NCBI GenBank assembly: GCA_963693315.1
Contig: OY856188.1
Span: 101,186,462 to 101,250,461 of the forward strand
DNA length: 64,000 nt
From: Diogma glabrata
Lineage: Eukaryota; Arthropoda; Insecta; Diptera; Cylindrotomidae
Reading direction: 5' to 3'
Made by a program: the position numbers and the translations under genes
The notes under the pieces: generated by a model
What the model saw: only the letters and a program-made list of their open reading frames with translations
What the model was told of the DNA's origin: nothing
Database searches by the model: none
In this document: positions 22,259-34,535 of the stretch, one piece after another
Numbering within the stretch: the stretch's first letter is position 1
Layout: every line of letters begins with the position of its first letter

Positions 22259-23022
22259 TTATTGGTTATTGTTATTTAGCACATTGCTCATTGTTTGGCC
22301 AAAAGGTGTAATTGAATCAGCAATGTTATTTAGCGCCATTGCAATACTTTTTTGGGACTCTGTTAGGCTGTCTATAGATTTGACTAATTTTTCTTGGCAG
22401 TTTCTTCCAAACTCTCTTTCTGCCTCCCTAGAGTTTAGAAGACGATCCATATTCGATTCTCCCCGTCGTCGTCTCCGCCGTTGAATTGGAGGTTCTATTT
22501 CTTCGGGGTTTATACTCTCTTCGGGGTTTTCCTCCACATTGATGTTGTATGTGATATTGTTTGTATCAATGTTCTCTTCATTGTTGATAGTTTGATATGA
22601 CGATGAGCTTAACCACTCAATATCAAACTCTGGCCTCATTCTCTCTGTATATACCTCGCCTGTTGTGTTGCCCTCAATTTCAACTGGCCTACTTCCGAAA
22701 ATTCGGTCCAGCTTCTCAAAAAAAACGAAAGTAGAATGGGACTCCCCACTCGTCCGCATTCTATCGTTAGCTGCTCTATACATCTTTGCCAAATTACGCC
22801 ATTATGTTTTAAATTGACCTACTGTGAAGTTCTAAAAAGTATTAAATGTTTTAAATTTACTTTAATTTATAACAATCAAGTAGCTTTACTTACAATATTG
22901 TTCAATATTAAATATTCTTTAATATTATTCCACATTTGGCGTCTCCCTTGAGCCGAATGTTCCATATGGCGGTATTCCTCCAATGCTTCGATAAGCATTT
23001 CTGTATTAAACTGCGTCCACAT
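22259..23022 (-). pseudogene. Harbinger Myb/SANT-like accessory protein, one stop
   Basis: Exon 1 runs from ATG 23,022 to 22,894 (43 codons, MWTQFNTEMLIEALEEY, then RRQMWNNIKEYL). A 62-nt intron follows (22,893-22,832, GTAAGT...TTTTTAG). Exon 2 continues the three-helix DNA-binding domain (FTVGQFK, then WRNLAKMYRAANDRMRTSGE) with a TAA stop at 22,804-22,802 in place of a coding triplet. Then come FVFFEKLDRIFGSRPV, an acidic linker, an RRRRRR patch and a C-terminal helix. In Harbinger elements this protein binds the termini and escorts the transposase. It converges on the transposase gene. Confidence 0.75.
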
Positions 23023-23717
23023 TGGTTTTTATTGTTGATAAAAATAAAATATTTGATTTTATTTAATTAATATTAGTCTAAATTTCTCACAACTGTATTA
23101 TTATTATATTATCTGTATTATTATATCACATAAAATAATGTGGAACAAAAATAACAAACACAAAATAAATTTCATAAAATTTGGCATAAACAAAAACATT
23201 AACGACAAGCGTAAACAAAATAATTTTAATGACAGCTAGAATCAATAAATTTTGACATTTAGAATAAGGAAAAAGTTGGTTTTTTTTGTGATAAATGAGT
23301 GCGTTCATTAATTTTTTTAGTACAGAAATATCATGATATTTTTTATCACGTTGTCTCGACCGAACACTAGGATAATAAGTCTAAATAATTTTTTAGCACA
23401 GAAACAATCGTGAACTTGTAGCATCATTTTGAAATTAAAACTCAATATAAAAAATATGGAGGTGCTGAAATCTCAAAGCTCTGAGATATCAAGACTTCGG
23501 TCTGGGTTATGGATTTTGAAATAGTTTTCGGAAAAAACTTTTATGAGGACATGATTTTTAGTTTTGGGCAGCGATGTATATCAAAGATAACTCTTTGTTA
23601 AAGTACAAGTATTTTTTTATCTCTGTTTAGAAATTTATTACAAAACTAACACGAAACATCAATACGTTGTTGGAAAATTATAACAGATCATATATTAACA
23701 TAATTTAGTGAAAAGAT

Positions 23718-25241
23718 GATACAATTAGAGTTTCTGATTTCTCGAACTTTTATGAATCTCGAGATTCGAGAATCTCGTTTTCATCAATGATTGTGTGTCT
23801 CGAGAAATCGGGAATAATTATTTGAATTTCTCGAGATTCTCGAGAATTATTAAAAATTATTTTAAACAAGAAATTGATTCATAACAAAATTAGAAATTAA
23901 CTAAATATTGTACATACGAATTTGTTTATTCAGTAAATAAAAGAATTCAATATGCATTATGATATAATGCATAACGATATATGAACAACGGACTAATTTC
24001 GAGCCAGTATTGGTGAGCCAAGCCTTGGCTAGTTAGCTTTGGGCCAGGTTTGGGCCAGTTGTAAATGTCTAGACTGAACCAAGGCTCAGTTATATTACGC
24101 GTTATTAACCAGTATAATGCATTCTAAACATGTGCGGGCCATATTATGTTTATCTTTATTTTCATATATGTTACTCTTTCCACAACCTGTTTCCGCACAT
24201 TTAAAGGAGGTCTAGAAAAAAATTTGTTTGGTAGACCTGGCCCATTTGCCAGACTTGGCCCAAACTTGGGTCGTTTGAAAATCTTAAGCCTGGCCCAACC
24301 CCCAAAAGCTATAGCACGGTCTTGGCCCAGACTTGGCCCCTTAGCTTTTTCTTACCCGGGATATGTCGATATAATGTTGTCATTGTAATTGGCAAAATCA
24401 ATTTCTGGACTCACTTTTGAATAATTTTCGAGAAATGTTTTTTTTACTGTTTTTATAATTTCGGTTTTAGAGCAAATAGAAAAAAAATCGTCATCCTCTG
24501 TTGGCTAAGTGACTTTGGATTGTGTAGGAATTTCAATAATGAAACTATTGATCTATCTCTTCTTTTAAAAATTTGAGATTGTATTTCAATTTGCATAACA
24601 ATTTGTAGCTTACATATTTCTGTATTATTTTTTCCGAAGAGATTTAAACAGAAGTTTTAGAATTCACTCTGCATAGAATAATGACGCAACCTAACGGTTG
24701 AAAGTTTTTATTGATTTTGTGACTAGTTGAACTACATCATCTTGTTTTGTATTCCATAAATGATTTAAATTTAGAATGTTTGAAGTTCTTACAGCTGCTG
24801 ATTTGACTCGCACAACCGCTCCATCATGGATTCAATAGAATTCCACTTAATCTTGCAATGCAGGAGTAATTGCAACTCGTTTCTTTCTTCATTCAATTCT
24901 TTTATATTATTCTGCAAAATATTATTGCGCACTGATGAGTTTTTAAATTTAATATTTTACAACCACTCTAATTTTGGAAATCATTTCTCGTATTTTCATA
25001 TTTTAATTCAGTAGTAAATTGACAGCTAAAAATTCATTTTGTTATAGAACTGAATCGGCAACAAATATTAAATCATTCATGGTGGTTTGTTAAATCTCGA
25101 GATCCTCGTCAATATTTCTCGAGAAATGAGAATCTCGAAAATGTGGAAATATAATTTCTCGAGATTTTGAGAGCTCAAAATAACAAATCTTTCTCCAGAA
25201 TCTCGAGACCGGATTTCTCGAGCAGAAACTCTAGATACAAT
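23718..25241. mobile_element. hAT relic with perfect 8-bp target duplication
   Basis: The terminal repeats TAGAGTTTCTG (23,726) and CAGAAACTCTA (ending 25,233) match perfectly over 11 bases and are flanked by GATACAAT on both sides (23,718-23,725 and 25,234-25,241), the 8-bp duplication typical of hAT. The subterminal regions (23,740-23,860 and 25,090-25,220) are packed with TCTCGAGA palindromes. On the minus strand near 24,860-24,790 a decayed CKIKWNSIESMMERL peptide resembles the RW segment of hAT transposases. A MITE is nested at 23,988-24,360. Confidence 0.85.
23988..24360. mobile_element. GGCCCA-rich MITE, copy 1 (nested in hAT)
   Basis: It is closely similar to 51,093-51,480 and partly to 37,371-37,541 and 56,785-57,175. 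Shared blocks are GACTGAACCAAG, TATTACGCGTTATTAACCAG, CATATTATGTTTATCTTTAT and repeated GACTTGGCCCA motifs. It ends in CCCGGGAT. The open frame across it is not a gene. Confidence 0.7.
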
Positions 25242-25259
25242 CAGCAAACTACTCATAAA

Positions 25260-25705
25260 TTTCTCCATTTAGCGTTTCGAGAAAATATTACAAAATCACA
25301 AATTCATATTTCTATCAAAATTCCAAAAATATTGTAAAAATTAAATAAAATCAAACTTTTTTCAAAATTCTAAAAATATTCCAAAAATTATTACAAAATC
25401 AAAGGTTAAAACTTTTTTCAAAATTTCTAAAACTATTGCAAAAATTATAACAAAAGCATAAAATCAAATAATTAAACTTTTTCTAAATTCCAATAATATT
25501 CCAAGAATTCTTAAAAATTCAAACTTTTTCCAAAATTGAAGAATCGAATATTGCAAAAATTATAACAATATCAAAAATTGAAACATTTTTCAAATTTCCA
25601 AAAATTATAATAAAATCAAAAATTTAAAACTTTTCAAAATTCTAAAAATATTCCAAAAATTCTTACAAAATCAAAAATTGAATCTTTTTTCAAAATTCTA
25701 AAAAT
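25260..25705. repeat. AT-rich tandem repeat, about 60-65 bp unit
   Basis: Units of the form CAAAATCAAAAATTGAA, ACTTTTTTCAAAATTC and TAAAAATATTCCAAAAATT repeat about seven times with drift. The same repeat in the opposite orientation fills 63,690-64,000. Confidence 0.8.
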
Positions 25706-25708
25706 ATA

Positions 25709-25982
25709 CAGGTTTTGCAGTCCAAATTTTACATTTTGCAAATCAAATTCAACATTTTGCAAATCAATTTCAATATTTTCATCTTTTTGCAAATCAAATT
25801 CGATTTTTTGCAAATCAAATTAGAGAGCAAAAAATTGAATTTGATTTGCAAAAAGTTGAATTGGATTTGCAAAATATTGAATTTGATTTGCAAAAAGTTC
25901 AATTTGATTTGAAAAAGGTTGAGTTTGATTTGCAAAAGTTGATTTTGATTTGCAAAATGTTGAATTTGGACTACAAAACCTG
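25709..25982. mobile_element. Mariner-like palindromic MITE (274 bp) with TA duplication
   Basis: The ends CAGGTTTTGCAGTCCAAATT and AATTTGGACTACAAAACCTG are inverted repeats, flanked by TA (25,707-25,708 and 25,983-25,984). The arms are built from repeated TTTGCAAATCAAATTC units, inverted around about 25,825, so the whole element can fold on itself. TA duplication fits the Tc1/mariner group. It has no coding capacity. Confidence 0.75.
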
Positions 25983-25984
25983 TA

Positions 25985-26560
25985 GATAAAATTGACAACA
26001 TTTTTTTGGCAAACTTATAATGCCATAATTCTTAATAGTAAAAATAAATTTTCATGTCATACAAATAATTAATTTTATTTTTTTCCAAAAAATTGGTACA
26101 AAAATAAATAAAAACTTTCTTTTGACACACTTGACAACATTTTTTTGACAAACTTCTAATGCAATAATCTAGTTTTTTATCTCACATACCAATCCCTACC
26201 ATCAAGATTTCTCCAAATTCAATGCTCCTACTCGTAATCACTTAAAATAAAATAAACGTTTTTTAAGCCAACACTTTCGGTACAGTTATCGAACACAGCG
26301 TCCTTTCGGACCCGTCACTTGATTATACCTATTTTTAGAAAAAAATATTTTTGAAATCCCTCTAGCGGTTTTCTAGATTTCGTAGGTAATGACCGGCCGT
26401 CAGACAGACATACATTTTTTTTGCTTTTTTAGAATCAGTTGGTCCTAAAACGTCGAGAAATGCCAAAAAAAGTGGGGGTAAGAAGTTCACTTATGGCTCA
26501 TGAGTCATGAATATAATACTTAGGCCTTTCAGACCGAAGTAAAGATTTAAAAAATATTTA
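25985..26560 (-). repeat. Dispersed repeat, inverted copy of 62,775-63,680
   Basis: Segments such as GTCAGACAGACATACAT, TTAGAATCAGTTGGTCC, AACGTCGAGAAATGCC and GTGGGGGTAAGAAGTTCAC return in reverse at 62,780-63,000. The GACAACATTTTTTTG.CAAACTT unit occurs twice here and four times in the other copy. Confidence 0.85.
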
Positions 26561-26689
26561 ACGTCATCTTGAAAAATAAAACTCCATGTAAAAAAAATTC
26601 AAAAAAATTTAATCAAAAACACTAATCCAATTTGTTTCATATGGCATGTTCTTTGTTTTTTTAATATGGTGTCAATCAAGAGAGCTATG

Positions 26690-26945
26690 ATAGAATATAG
26701 GAGGTTTGATTCAGTATATCGAATATTTTCGATAAAATGATATTTCGATAATATGATTTTTTATTCTATTTAATGAATTTCTATCATCTGATTTTTCGAT
26801 GGTATGATATTTTCAGTACATCGACAAAATGCATGCTGCATCGATCTTCCGATGCAATGACTTTTCGACAGAGTGAACATTCGGTGTTATGATTTTCGAT
26901 GTTTTGATTTTCAGTTGTTTGATTTTTCGAAAGAGGTTGAGACCC
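26690..26945. repeat. Degenerate ATGATTTTTCGAT repeat
   Basis: Variants of TATGATTTTTCGAT recur about ten times with irregular 15-25 base spacing. The same kind of motif on the other strand is found at 17,020-17,710. It does not look coding. Confidence 0.6.
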
Positions 26946-28380
26946 TGGGGCTGTTAAAACGAAAACAAACGCAAACGGCCATGCTTTCGTCATTTTTGAG
27001 TTTATTTTGTTTAAACTAATACTAGCTTTTAGATAAACTTTTCAACTATAACCTCAGAGATTTTCAGCGTTCTAACCCAAGAAGTTCCAATGCAATTAGT
27101 ATTATACTAACATAATGCACGCCATACGATTACAACAACAAATCTCATAAAATTATCCCATAGAAATATTAATTAAATTTTCTTTTGTTTCTTTTTTTTG
27201 AGTTTTTGTTTTTTTGGCAAAAGTTTAAAAAAAAAATTAAAACAAAGCTGAGTCATTATTGTTTTGAATTAAGGAATATTTTTTTGGGAAATTTGGAATA
27301 TTTGGAAGTGGTTTCATTGAAATAAATATATGTATATTGATTACACATTTTCAATAATTTTCCTAAATTGATAGATATTTTTATTATTTGAGGTGTAAAA
27401 GTTGTTTGATAATTTTTGATTATAATTATAATTAATTTGATTATAATGTGTGGTGGAATTGTAGTTGTGCCTTGTGATGTAGTTAGAACGTTAATCCACC
27501 AAAGGATTTAATATGTTATTAAGTAGTTTTAATCAAATTAAACAAAACTGTTCCGAAATTGCATGATAAAGTAATTTCCGTTTATGTATTTAGTTTGGTT
27601 GGTTTGATAATTTTTTTGAATTATTCTGTTTCTACTTAAATTTTTTATTTAAACTAATCTGACACATCCAATTCTATTTGTACACAAAGCTGTCTGTTCC
27701 CGAAATCTACCTATTTCTAGTGGATATACCTGCCGCTTGGACTTTTATTGTTTAATACAGTTTTTTTTTGTTTTTTGTGTTTTTTTTGTGTTTGTTTTGT
27801 TTTAGATATGTTTTTCGGCAGACGGCTGTAAAGTTTAACTTTACTGCCCCTCGGAAGTTAGTTGAAGTCTTACTTTTTTGACTGCGGCTGCCAAATTAAC
27901 GCCCTTTTTATTTTATATTACGGCGGCTGTAAAGTAGCATTTGTTATTTGTTATTTTGTTATTTTTTCAAACAAATTGTATAACTATGATAGCAAAAAAT
28001 AAGTTGATTCTCATTGGATTATGATATTTTGAATTATTGCATGTTACTATGACAACAAAACATAAAAAACAGTTTCATTGGATAATGAAATTTGGAATTA
28101 TTGTATAACTAGGACAACAAAATAACACCTATTTCAATTGGATTATGAAATTTTGAAAAGGCTGCTTTGATAGAAAAATTTTATTTATACAAATTTAAAT
28201 GTTTTTTCTCTTTTTTAGAAGTAATTATGACGATAAAAATTCATATTTATAAAAATTTTGATGTATTAATTTCATATTTATAAAAAATTTAAACGTTTAC
28301 CGAAAAAATAGTGTATTTAATTCGGAGCTAAAGTGACTTTTTGTGTATCGTGTATCTGAATAACAGATCCTACAGCACAT
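26946..28380. repeat. Non-coding AT-rich region with a short tandem repeat
   Basis: No gene is visible. At 27,974-28,157 a unit of about 62 bp (ACTATGACAACAAAA then TTTCATTGGATTATGAAATTTTGAATTA) is repeated three times imperfectly. Near 27,832 GTAAAGTTTAACTTTAC is a perfect short palindrome. Confidence 0.55.
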
Positions 28381-28860
28381 TTGTACTAGTAGTTTGGCTA
28401 GTATTGACATACGAGTTAACGTGAGATATCACATACCACAGCTAACAGTGGTGAGATATCACTACCTAGTCAACCCTAAATTTTATCTATGAAGAATTCC
28501 TTGATGATGGCACGTTATTGCTTGCTCGAAGAATCGAAATTTCATATAACTCTATGTGTGGGCTTTAATAATTGAGGAAGAAAGGACGCCATATGATCAA
28601 GTAATATACCACTAGCTGGATTATTGGCAACCCCCTTTTAATTTTGTTACTGCAAATTTTTAAAAGACATTTTCTTTTTATCTCTTATTTTATTTTTATT
28701 TTCTGTATCCTATCATGCAATACTGGGTTATGTCATATATGTGATAGAATTTCTTGTTAAGTTATTCCTTCTTTAAAAAGAACAAAAAAACATAAAGATT
28801 TGCGTTCATCAACACCTTAGAACGCATTTTATTAACAAAAAACATATGAAAGCTTTTAAA
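28381..28860. repeat. Composite dispersed repeat
   Basis: 28,381-28,470 (ACGTGAGATATCACATACCA and GTGAGATATCAC) is found in reverse at 46,440-46,530. 28,500-28,850 is found in reverse at 17,140-17,530. The last 60 bases (GCGTTCATCAACACCTTAGAACGCAT) resemble the LINE 3' end at 46,245-46,280. Confidence 0.6.
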
Positions 28861-29889
28861 ATTTTTTAAAATTTTAATGACCCTTAAGGTGCCAATAGGT
28901 GCTTTCAGGTGGTCAAATGTATTAAAAACGGTAAAACACGACAGCGTACAACAGTTCTATGGATAGCAAATAAGCAACATTGCAATATTTAAAAAAAACA
29001 ATTTTTGTTTTAAACATTGTTTTTTTTTTAAAAACAATTTGTCTTAAACACCGTTTTAAACAGTGTTTAAAACAAAAGTGTTTAAAAAAAACCAACTCTG
29101 TGTATGCATCAAAAAGTTCCAGCTCCGTTCATTAATTTTTTGTCGGGTCATCAAAGATGTGTGTAGTCTAGCATTGTCCACATATATGGACATTATGAAA
29201 GACAAAGGTAAAAAAATGATAAATTGAATTCATAGATGGCTGCATACTATTAAAAACATCTCTGAATACAGAGATAAAAAAATTGGTTTTAAAATATCGA
29301 AAAAGAGGATACTTTTCGAGGAAGGACGGAACCTCCAAAAGAAGAAATGTCCTCCCTAAAAGACCAATCGTCACCTTATTACTATGTATTTGGAAGAATA
29401 ATAAATATTTATAGGTGTATGCGTGTAACACTAACATATAGATTTTTTGGTATAGTTTAATTTTAGAATAAAATTAATTATTTTTTGTGCATGTATTATG
29501 AAAAAAATATTTATAAATATCAATTAAATTGGTTTGTTTTAACAAAAACAAATTGTCTAATATAATGGACAAACGAAAGAGGCTATAATAAGTCAAAACT
29601 TGTTTAGTAACAAGCCTGATTATTGGACGTCAAATGGAAAAAAACAATGAACCTTCAAAGATGTATTAGTATATAAACGTATTAGTTATAAGTAGATGTA
29701 TTAGTTATAAATAAATTCAAAAACTTGACAGTGTGAATAGAATATAAATATGTATAAGATTTTACAGTCACAAATAGAATAAAATATAAAAACATAAAAC
29801 AACTATATATGGACTGAAAAAAAAATTAAAGTAAACGTCATCTCGAAGTAAGCAGTTTATTATACTGTACTGTACAAAAACTGGCGGGA

Positions 29890-30415
29890 CCGAAGAAAAT
29901 ATCCAGGAATACATTCAATATGTTTGAAAAGATCTGGAATGCGTCCGTCCTGTCAAGAAAGACAAAGCTACAAATGTTCAATGCATGTGTCAAGTCAGTA
30001 CATATATGAAACATGGAAGCATAGAAAGAAGATCACAAACCAACTACAGCTGTTTGTGAACAAATGCCAAAGACAACTGATTAAATGCTTCTGGCAAACA
30101 CCATCATTGATCAGGAACTTCTACGGCAAACAGAAAAGTGAGACATTGAAATCGATATAAAGAAAGGAAATGGAGATGGATAGGACATACACCGATAAAA
30201 TCAGTTTAAGATATAACAAGGATATCCCTAGAGTAGAATCCACAAGGTATTAGGAGAGTTGCCAAACCAAAAATGACGTGGAATAAAATGGTACTAGCTG
30301 AAGCAAAACATATTAGCAAGACATGGGGAGAACTAAAGGCGATCGCCCCCAACAGAGTTAAATGGTCCACTCTAGTAGACGGGACCATGCTCCTAAATTG
30401 GAGATTAAGGAAAAA
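29890..30415 (+). pseudogene. LINE C-terminal relic with TWGELKAIAPNR motif
   Basis: Translated in all plus frames, this stretch gives RKTKLQMFNACVKS, then after breaks KRKWRWIGHT, WNPQGIRR, then MTWNKMVLAEAK and KTWGELKAIAPNRVKWSTLVDG. This is a well-known C-terminal signature of animal non-LTR retrotransposon ORF2 proteins. At least five frame breaks or stops occur, for example near 30,100 and 30,150. It is a different family from the Jockey-type relics elsewhere in the window. 28,860-29,890 holds no feature that I can support beyond an AAACA-rich inverted stretch at 28,990-29,085. Confidence 0.75.
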
Positions 30416-30699
30416 AATTATTTTATTTTGAAATAAGCATTGAGTGCGGTTATTTCAAGCACCTGGTTTTGTATCTGTCCAGTTGTTGAATCGATTTCGG
30501 CGTTCGATTCACCATATCCACCTCCACGGCGAGGTTGAGACAACTGCATTTTGATTTGTTTTTTAGTGTGTATATGGTTCCCGATTTCTTTGTACGAAAA
30601 AAATATTCCGTTTTATAACTATAGAAGGTTTTGAATAAGCTTACATAAATACGCTCTTGATTTTTCTCTATAATTTAAAAAAAAATTATTTTAATTATT

Positions 30700-32498
30700 A
30701 GTCCAGTCATTCAACGGAAAATACGGCGAAACTGTATAATCCTTACAAACTGCACCGATTTGCACAAAAATTTGGATTTAGGTTCTAATTACCCTCTTCT
30801 TCAAAGTTGACCCTGTGCCTGGAGGTGCTTTTACCATGGAGGTGGATGCCACCCCCTTCTCGGGGTGAAAAAATATTCATTAAAACTAGGTCCGGGGATA
30901 GATAGATTGACTAATTCTAAGAAACTTTTGTTATGGAAAGTTTTTGCTGAAAGTCAATACTTTCCGACTTATTCGCGAGTGAACATTTCAATTATTCAAC
31001 CAAAATAATCACGTTTTCAGACGGTTTTTCGGGAATAATTCTAAAAGTGAGGATTTTATCGAAAAAATTATTGTGATTAAAAATAAATCTTATAAAAAAA
31101 CATAAATAATGGTGTCTGTAGACCTAATATGAACGGAGTAATAACTTGTTGAAGGTTGGTTCTTATTCGTCAAATGTCAAAATTAAAAGTTACAACGAGC
31201 AATAAACAAAAAACAATGCATTTAAAATTTAGATATTATGTATCCGAATTTTTCTATATATTTGATACATATTTATAGATTTATAGATTTCATCCTTGCA
31301 TATTCTAGTATTATTAATACAGCAATGCCAATATACGTGTTCTCATATCTGCAAAACTATGTGAATGGTTGTTTACCCATAACTCACTTATTTTTTAAGC
31401 TATCACGTCCTTCAAAAATTTGTAGGTTTTTTAAGAGCTGTAAGCTCATTTAAATTAAATTTTCGTTTAGTCCTTAATTTTGAAAGGGTTTGAGCTAAAA
31501 ATGCTTGAACTAGTTACTGTTTACGAAGACATGCAAAGTGTAAACGCCGATATCTTACTTAATTTTTATCCTATAGAACAAAAAAGACGAAAATTTTAAA
31601 AAAATTAGAACCTGCAATTGTGTATTTAATAAAGTTTTGCCTATCATTAATAGTTTTCAAGTTATTTAGAAGAAAAGACAATTTTTTCAAAATTACAAAA
31701 ATGATCTCTTCACTTCAAGCTTAAGTTTTTTAAAATCTAAGCACTGAAAACTAATTAAACTTCTAGAGCACATTATAATTACATTAATAAAGTGAATTGC
31801 AAAGTGGAACCAATTATTTTTAACTTGGGTCATGAATGATAATTCAGGGATGATTTTTACTTTTTTTGTCGCTGAAAAAACCAGGAACCCACTTTATTTT
31901 CGTCATAACTCACTTAGTTTTGATGCAAGGAACTTTTATAAAAAAGAAATATAAAGGTATTTTAACCACTTTAAAACTGTTTTGCAAGTTTTTCCCGAAA
32001 AATGCATTGATTTTTGTTTATTTGAAACTTTCAATTTTGACATTTGTCGAATAAGAATAAACCTGCAACAAGCTATTACTCCATTTTTATTGGGTCAACA
32101 GACACCATAAACCCACCATTTCTTTGTACTTTATAAGCTAAATTTTGATTCAGAATATGTACGTTTTTTGATATAACCCTTACTTTTAGAGTTATTCGCC
32201 TGAAAACGTGGTTTTTTTAAGAATAAGTTGGAAAGACTTATGAGTTTCGATTGACTTTCAGCAAAAACTTTCCATAACAAAAGTTGCTTAGAATCAGTCA
32301 ATCTATATATTCCCGGACCTAGTTTTAATGAATAGTTTTTCACCCCCGAGAAGAGGTGTCATCCACCTCCAGGGTAAAAGCACCTCCCGGCACAGGGTCA
32401 ACTTTGAAGAAAAGGGTAATTAGAACCTAAATCCAAATTTTTGAGCAAATCGGTGCTGTTTGTAAGGATTATACGGGAAAATGGTCGTTGACTGGACT
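30700..32498. mobile_element. DNA element with about 480-bp terminal inverted repeats
   Basis: 30,700-31,194 returns in reverse at 32,019-32,498: AGTCCAGTCA at the very ends, then ATAATCCTTACAAAC.GCACCG, TTTGGATTTAGGTTCTAATTACCC, AAAGTTGACCCTGTGCC, GGTGCTTTTACC and ACTAGGTCCGG. The 820-bp centre has no gene. No target duplication was found. Very long inverted repeats occur in Polinton/Maverick and foldback elements; the class is left open. Confidence 0.8.
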
Positions 32499-34535
32499 AT
32501 ATAGTCAAGACAATACCATCAAATAACAAATATGTATCGTAACAATATTGACAATCATAAATATTTACGACAGTCAAAATAAAAGTGTAAAACGCGCAAA
32601 GAATACTAATATCCAGTCGTATGAATTAAAATATTATGCTCGTGAGATATTAGTATCACTATATGTGCTCGTTGTGCAACATGCTATATTCTCTTTAATA
32701 ATTTATGTTTTTATTTATAAGCATTTGTTTATGAGAATAAAAGTAAACAATGGAGAACTTCAGTTTTCATTATGATTGATATATTATAATTGAAAGACAT
32801 ACTTTTTTGTAATTCACAATATATGACTTTTAATTATATTTTTACAAATGTACAATAGAGTTTTATGCATAATTTATTTCAATATTAAAACAAAACTTAT
32901 TTTATGTTGAAATCACGAGATGCATGCTATTCTAATTATATTCAAAGTAATTTCTTTTAATTAGATTATATAAAAATTTAGCTTGTATTAGTTAAATTTA
33001 TTAAATCATTTAAATCAACAGATAATTACATTTCTGCCATTGTTTTGGGGTTGTTTTGATAGTAATTTGAGTTCAAGTGTTTTGTTTAATTAAATTATTA
33101 ACTATTTATTATCAAATTTTCAAATGTATGAAAAAAATATGAAGTTCAACTGCCAAATATTGGACAATCGGTTAATATTCTAGTGAAATGGTAGAATAAG
33201 AATCATTAAGTTTCATAGAGATAACTATTAAACTGATATTATGGTTTATTTATACGAACGATGACAACTAGTTATGTCAAAAGATTTCTTGTAAAATATG
33301 GGGAGTGTAATAGGCTAACCGCTAATCCATTAAAAAAACTTATGGGTTACAAGTGATATTTATGAACATGAGCGCACATATTAAAATTTGGCAGAATTAC
33401 TTTTACAAAAAGTGTCGTTTTCGCTCAAATGATCCAAGTTTAAAATTCTATAGCTCATTTATGCAAATGAATAGAAATTTCTTAGGAATCTTACGCTTAT
33501 TGGTATTTAACTTTAATTTTAAACGCTTTCTCTAATATTTAACAAACTTGGAGGTTCTGAGTTCCGCTTCCGCCCTATCAAACAAATCGCAAATTACACA
33601 AACAACGTTCATCCTTTCAAAAATAAATCCCGCTACTGTAGCATACTAACATATACATTTTTATTTAAACACACATATTTTTGCTTTTTATATACTCATA
33701 GTCGTACATACAATAATTTTTAATAAATTCTATTTATTTCTAATAATAATTCTCATGTAATAAATAAATGTAATAACATTTAAATTATATGGTTAAACAT
33801 GCAATGAAAGAAGAGATAATTCATAATGAATTGAAGGAAAAGATTGTTTTTGATTTATATGGGATTATTTTTCTGAAACATTTAGTTTTTTCTATTGTTT
33901 TATACAGTAATTATGAATTGAATTCAACGTAAACTGATATTTGTTGGAAAACATGTTCAATACTCATCAATAATAAACTCTATGGCGATGTAAGGCCGAG
34001 TGTGTTAAAACACTAGAAACACTATACAATGTTGACGGTTTAGACCAAAGTCAAGTCCTAACTATTTTTCTGACATTTGAATTAAAGAACTGATTTAGAC
34101 ATTAAGTATTGGTATTACATAAATTAGTACATAGATTGATATGGGCGTTAAGCCTTAAACAGTTAATTAAGTAACAAAACTAACCACTATTTTATTATTA
34201 TATGCTTATTTTTTATGCCTACAAAAATATGAGTTGTCACCCTGTTAAACAACATGTAACAACAAACATATTTCAAACTAATATTATTATACTGCACCTC
34301 CTAATAAGATTTTTTATAGGTCAAATCAAATGCATATAGCTTCTGTTTTTTTTCTGTGTTTGCGTTTATTGTTTTTTTTGTAAGTTTTATATAAAAACTT
34401 TATCATATTTAAATGGAAAATACCTCACATAGCTGTAATTTAAAAAATAATAAATAATGAATCAAAAAGAAAATATGGTTAATTAAATTATTTGGTGTTG
34501 GCTGTTGTTAGACTTAAGTTACTTCAGAAATATAT
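32499..34535. other. AT-rich region without recognised features
   Basis: No coding region, RNA gene or repeat end is supported. Open frames here are short and compositionally random. Confidence 0.6.

Larger units (their letters stand above)
21067..23368. mobile_element. PIF/Harbinger DNA transposon (2.3 kb, decayed)
   Basis: The left end AGTGTTCGGTCG is mirrored at the right end (CGACCGAACACT), with imperfect inverted similarity continuing for about 40 bases (ATATCA.GATATT). Inside are the two genes typical of the superfamily in convergent orientation: a DDE transposase (plus) and a Myb/SANT-like DNA-binding protein (minus), their ends only 116 bp apart. A TWA target duplication could not be recognised. 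Confidence 0.85.

Noticed and set aside
21064..23371. TWA target duplication for the Harbinger element
   Set aside because: The flanking bases (GAA on the left, AGG on the right) do not match in any nearby register.
25715..26001. Two overlapping open frames on opposite strands rich in Asn, Leu, Ile and Lys
   Set aside because: Both are readings of the palindromic MITE and its repeats.
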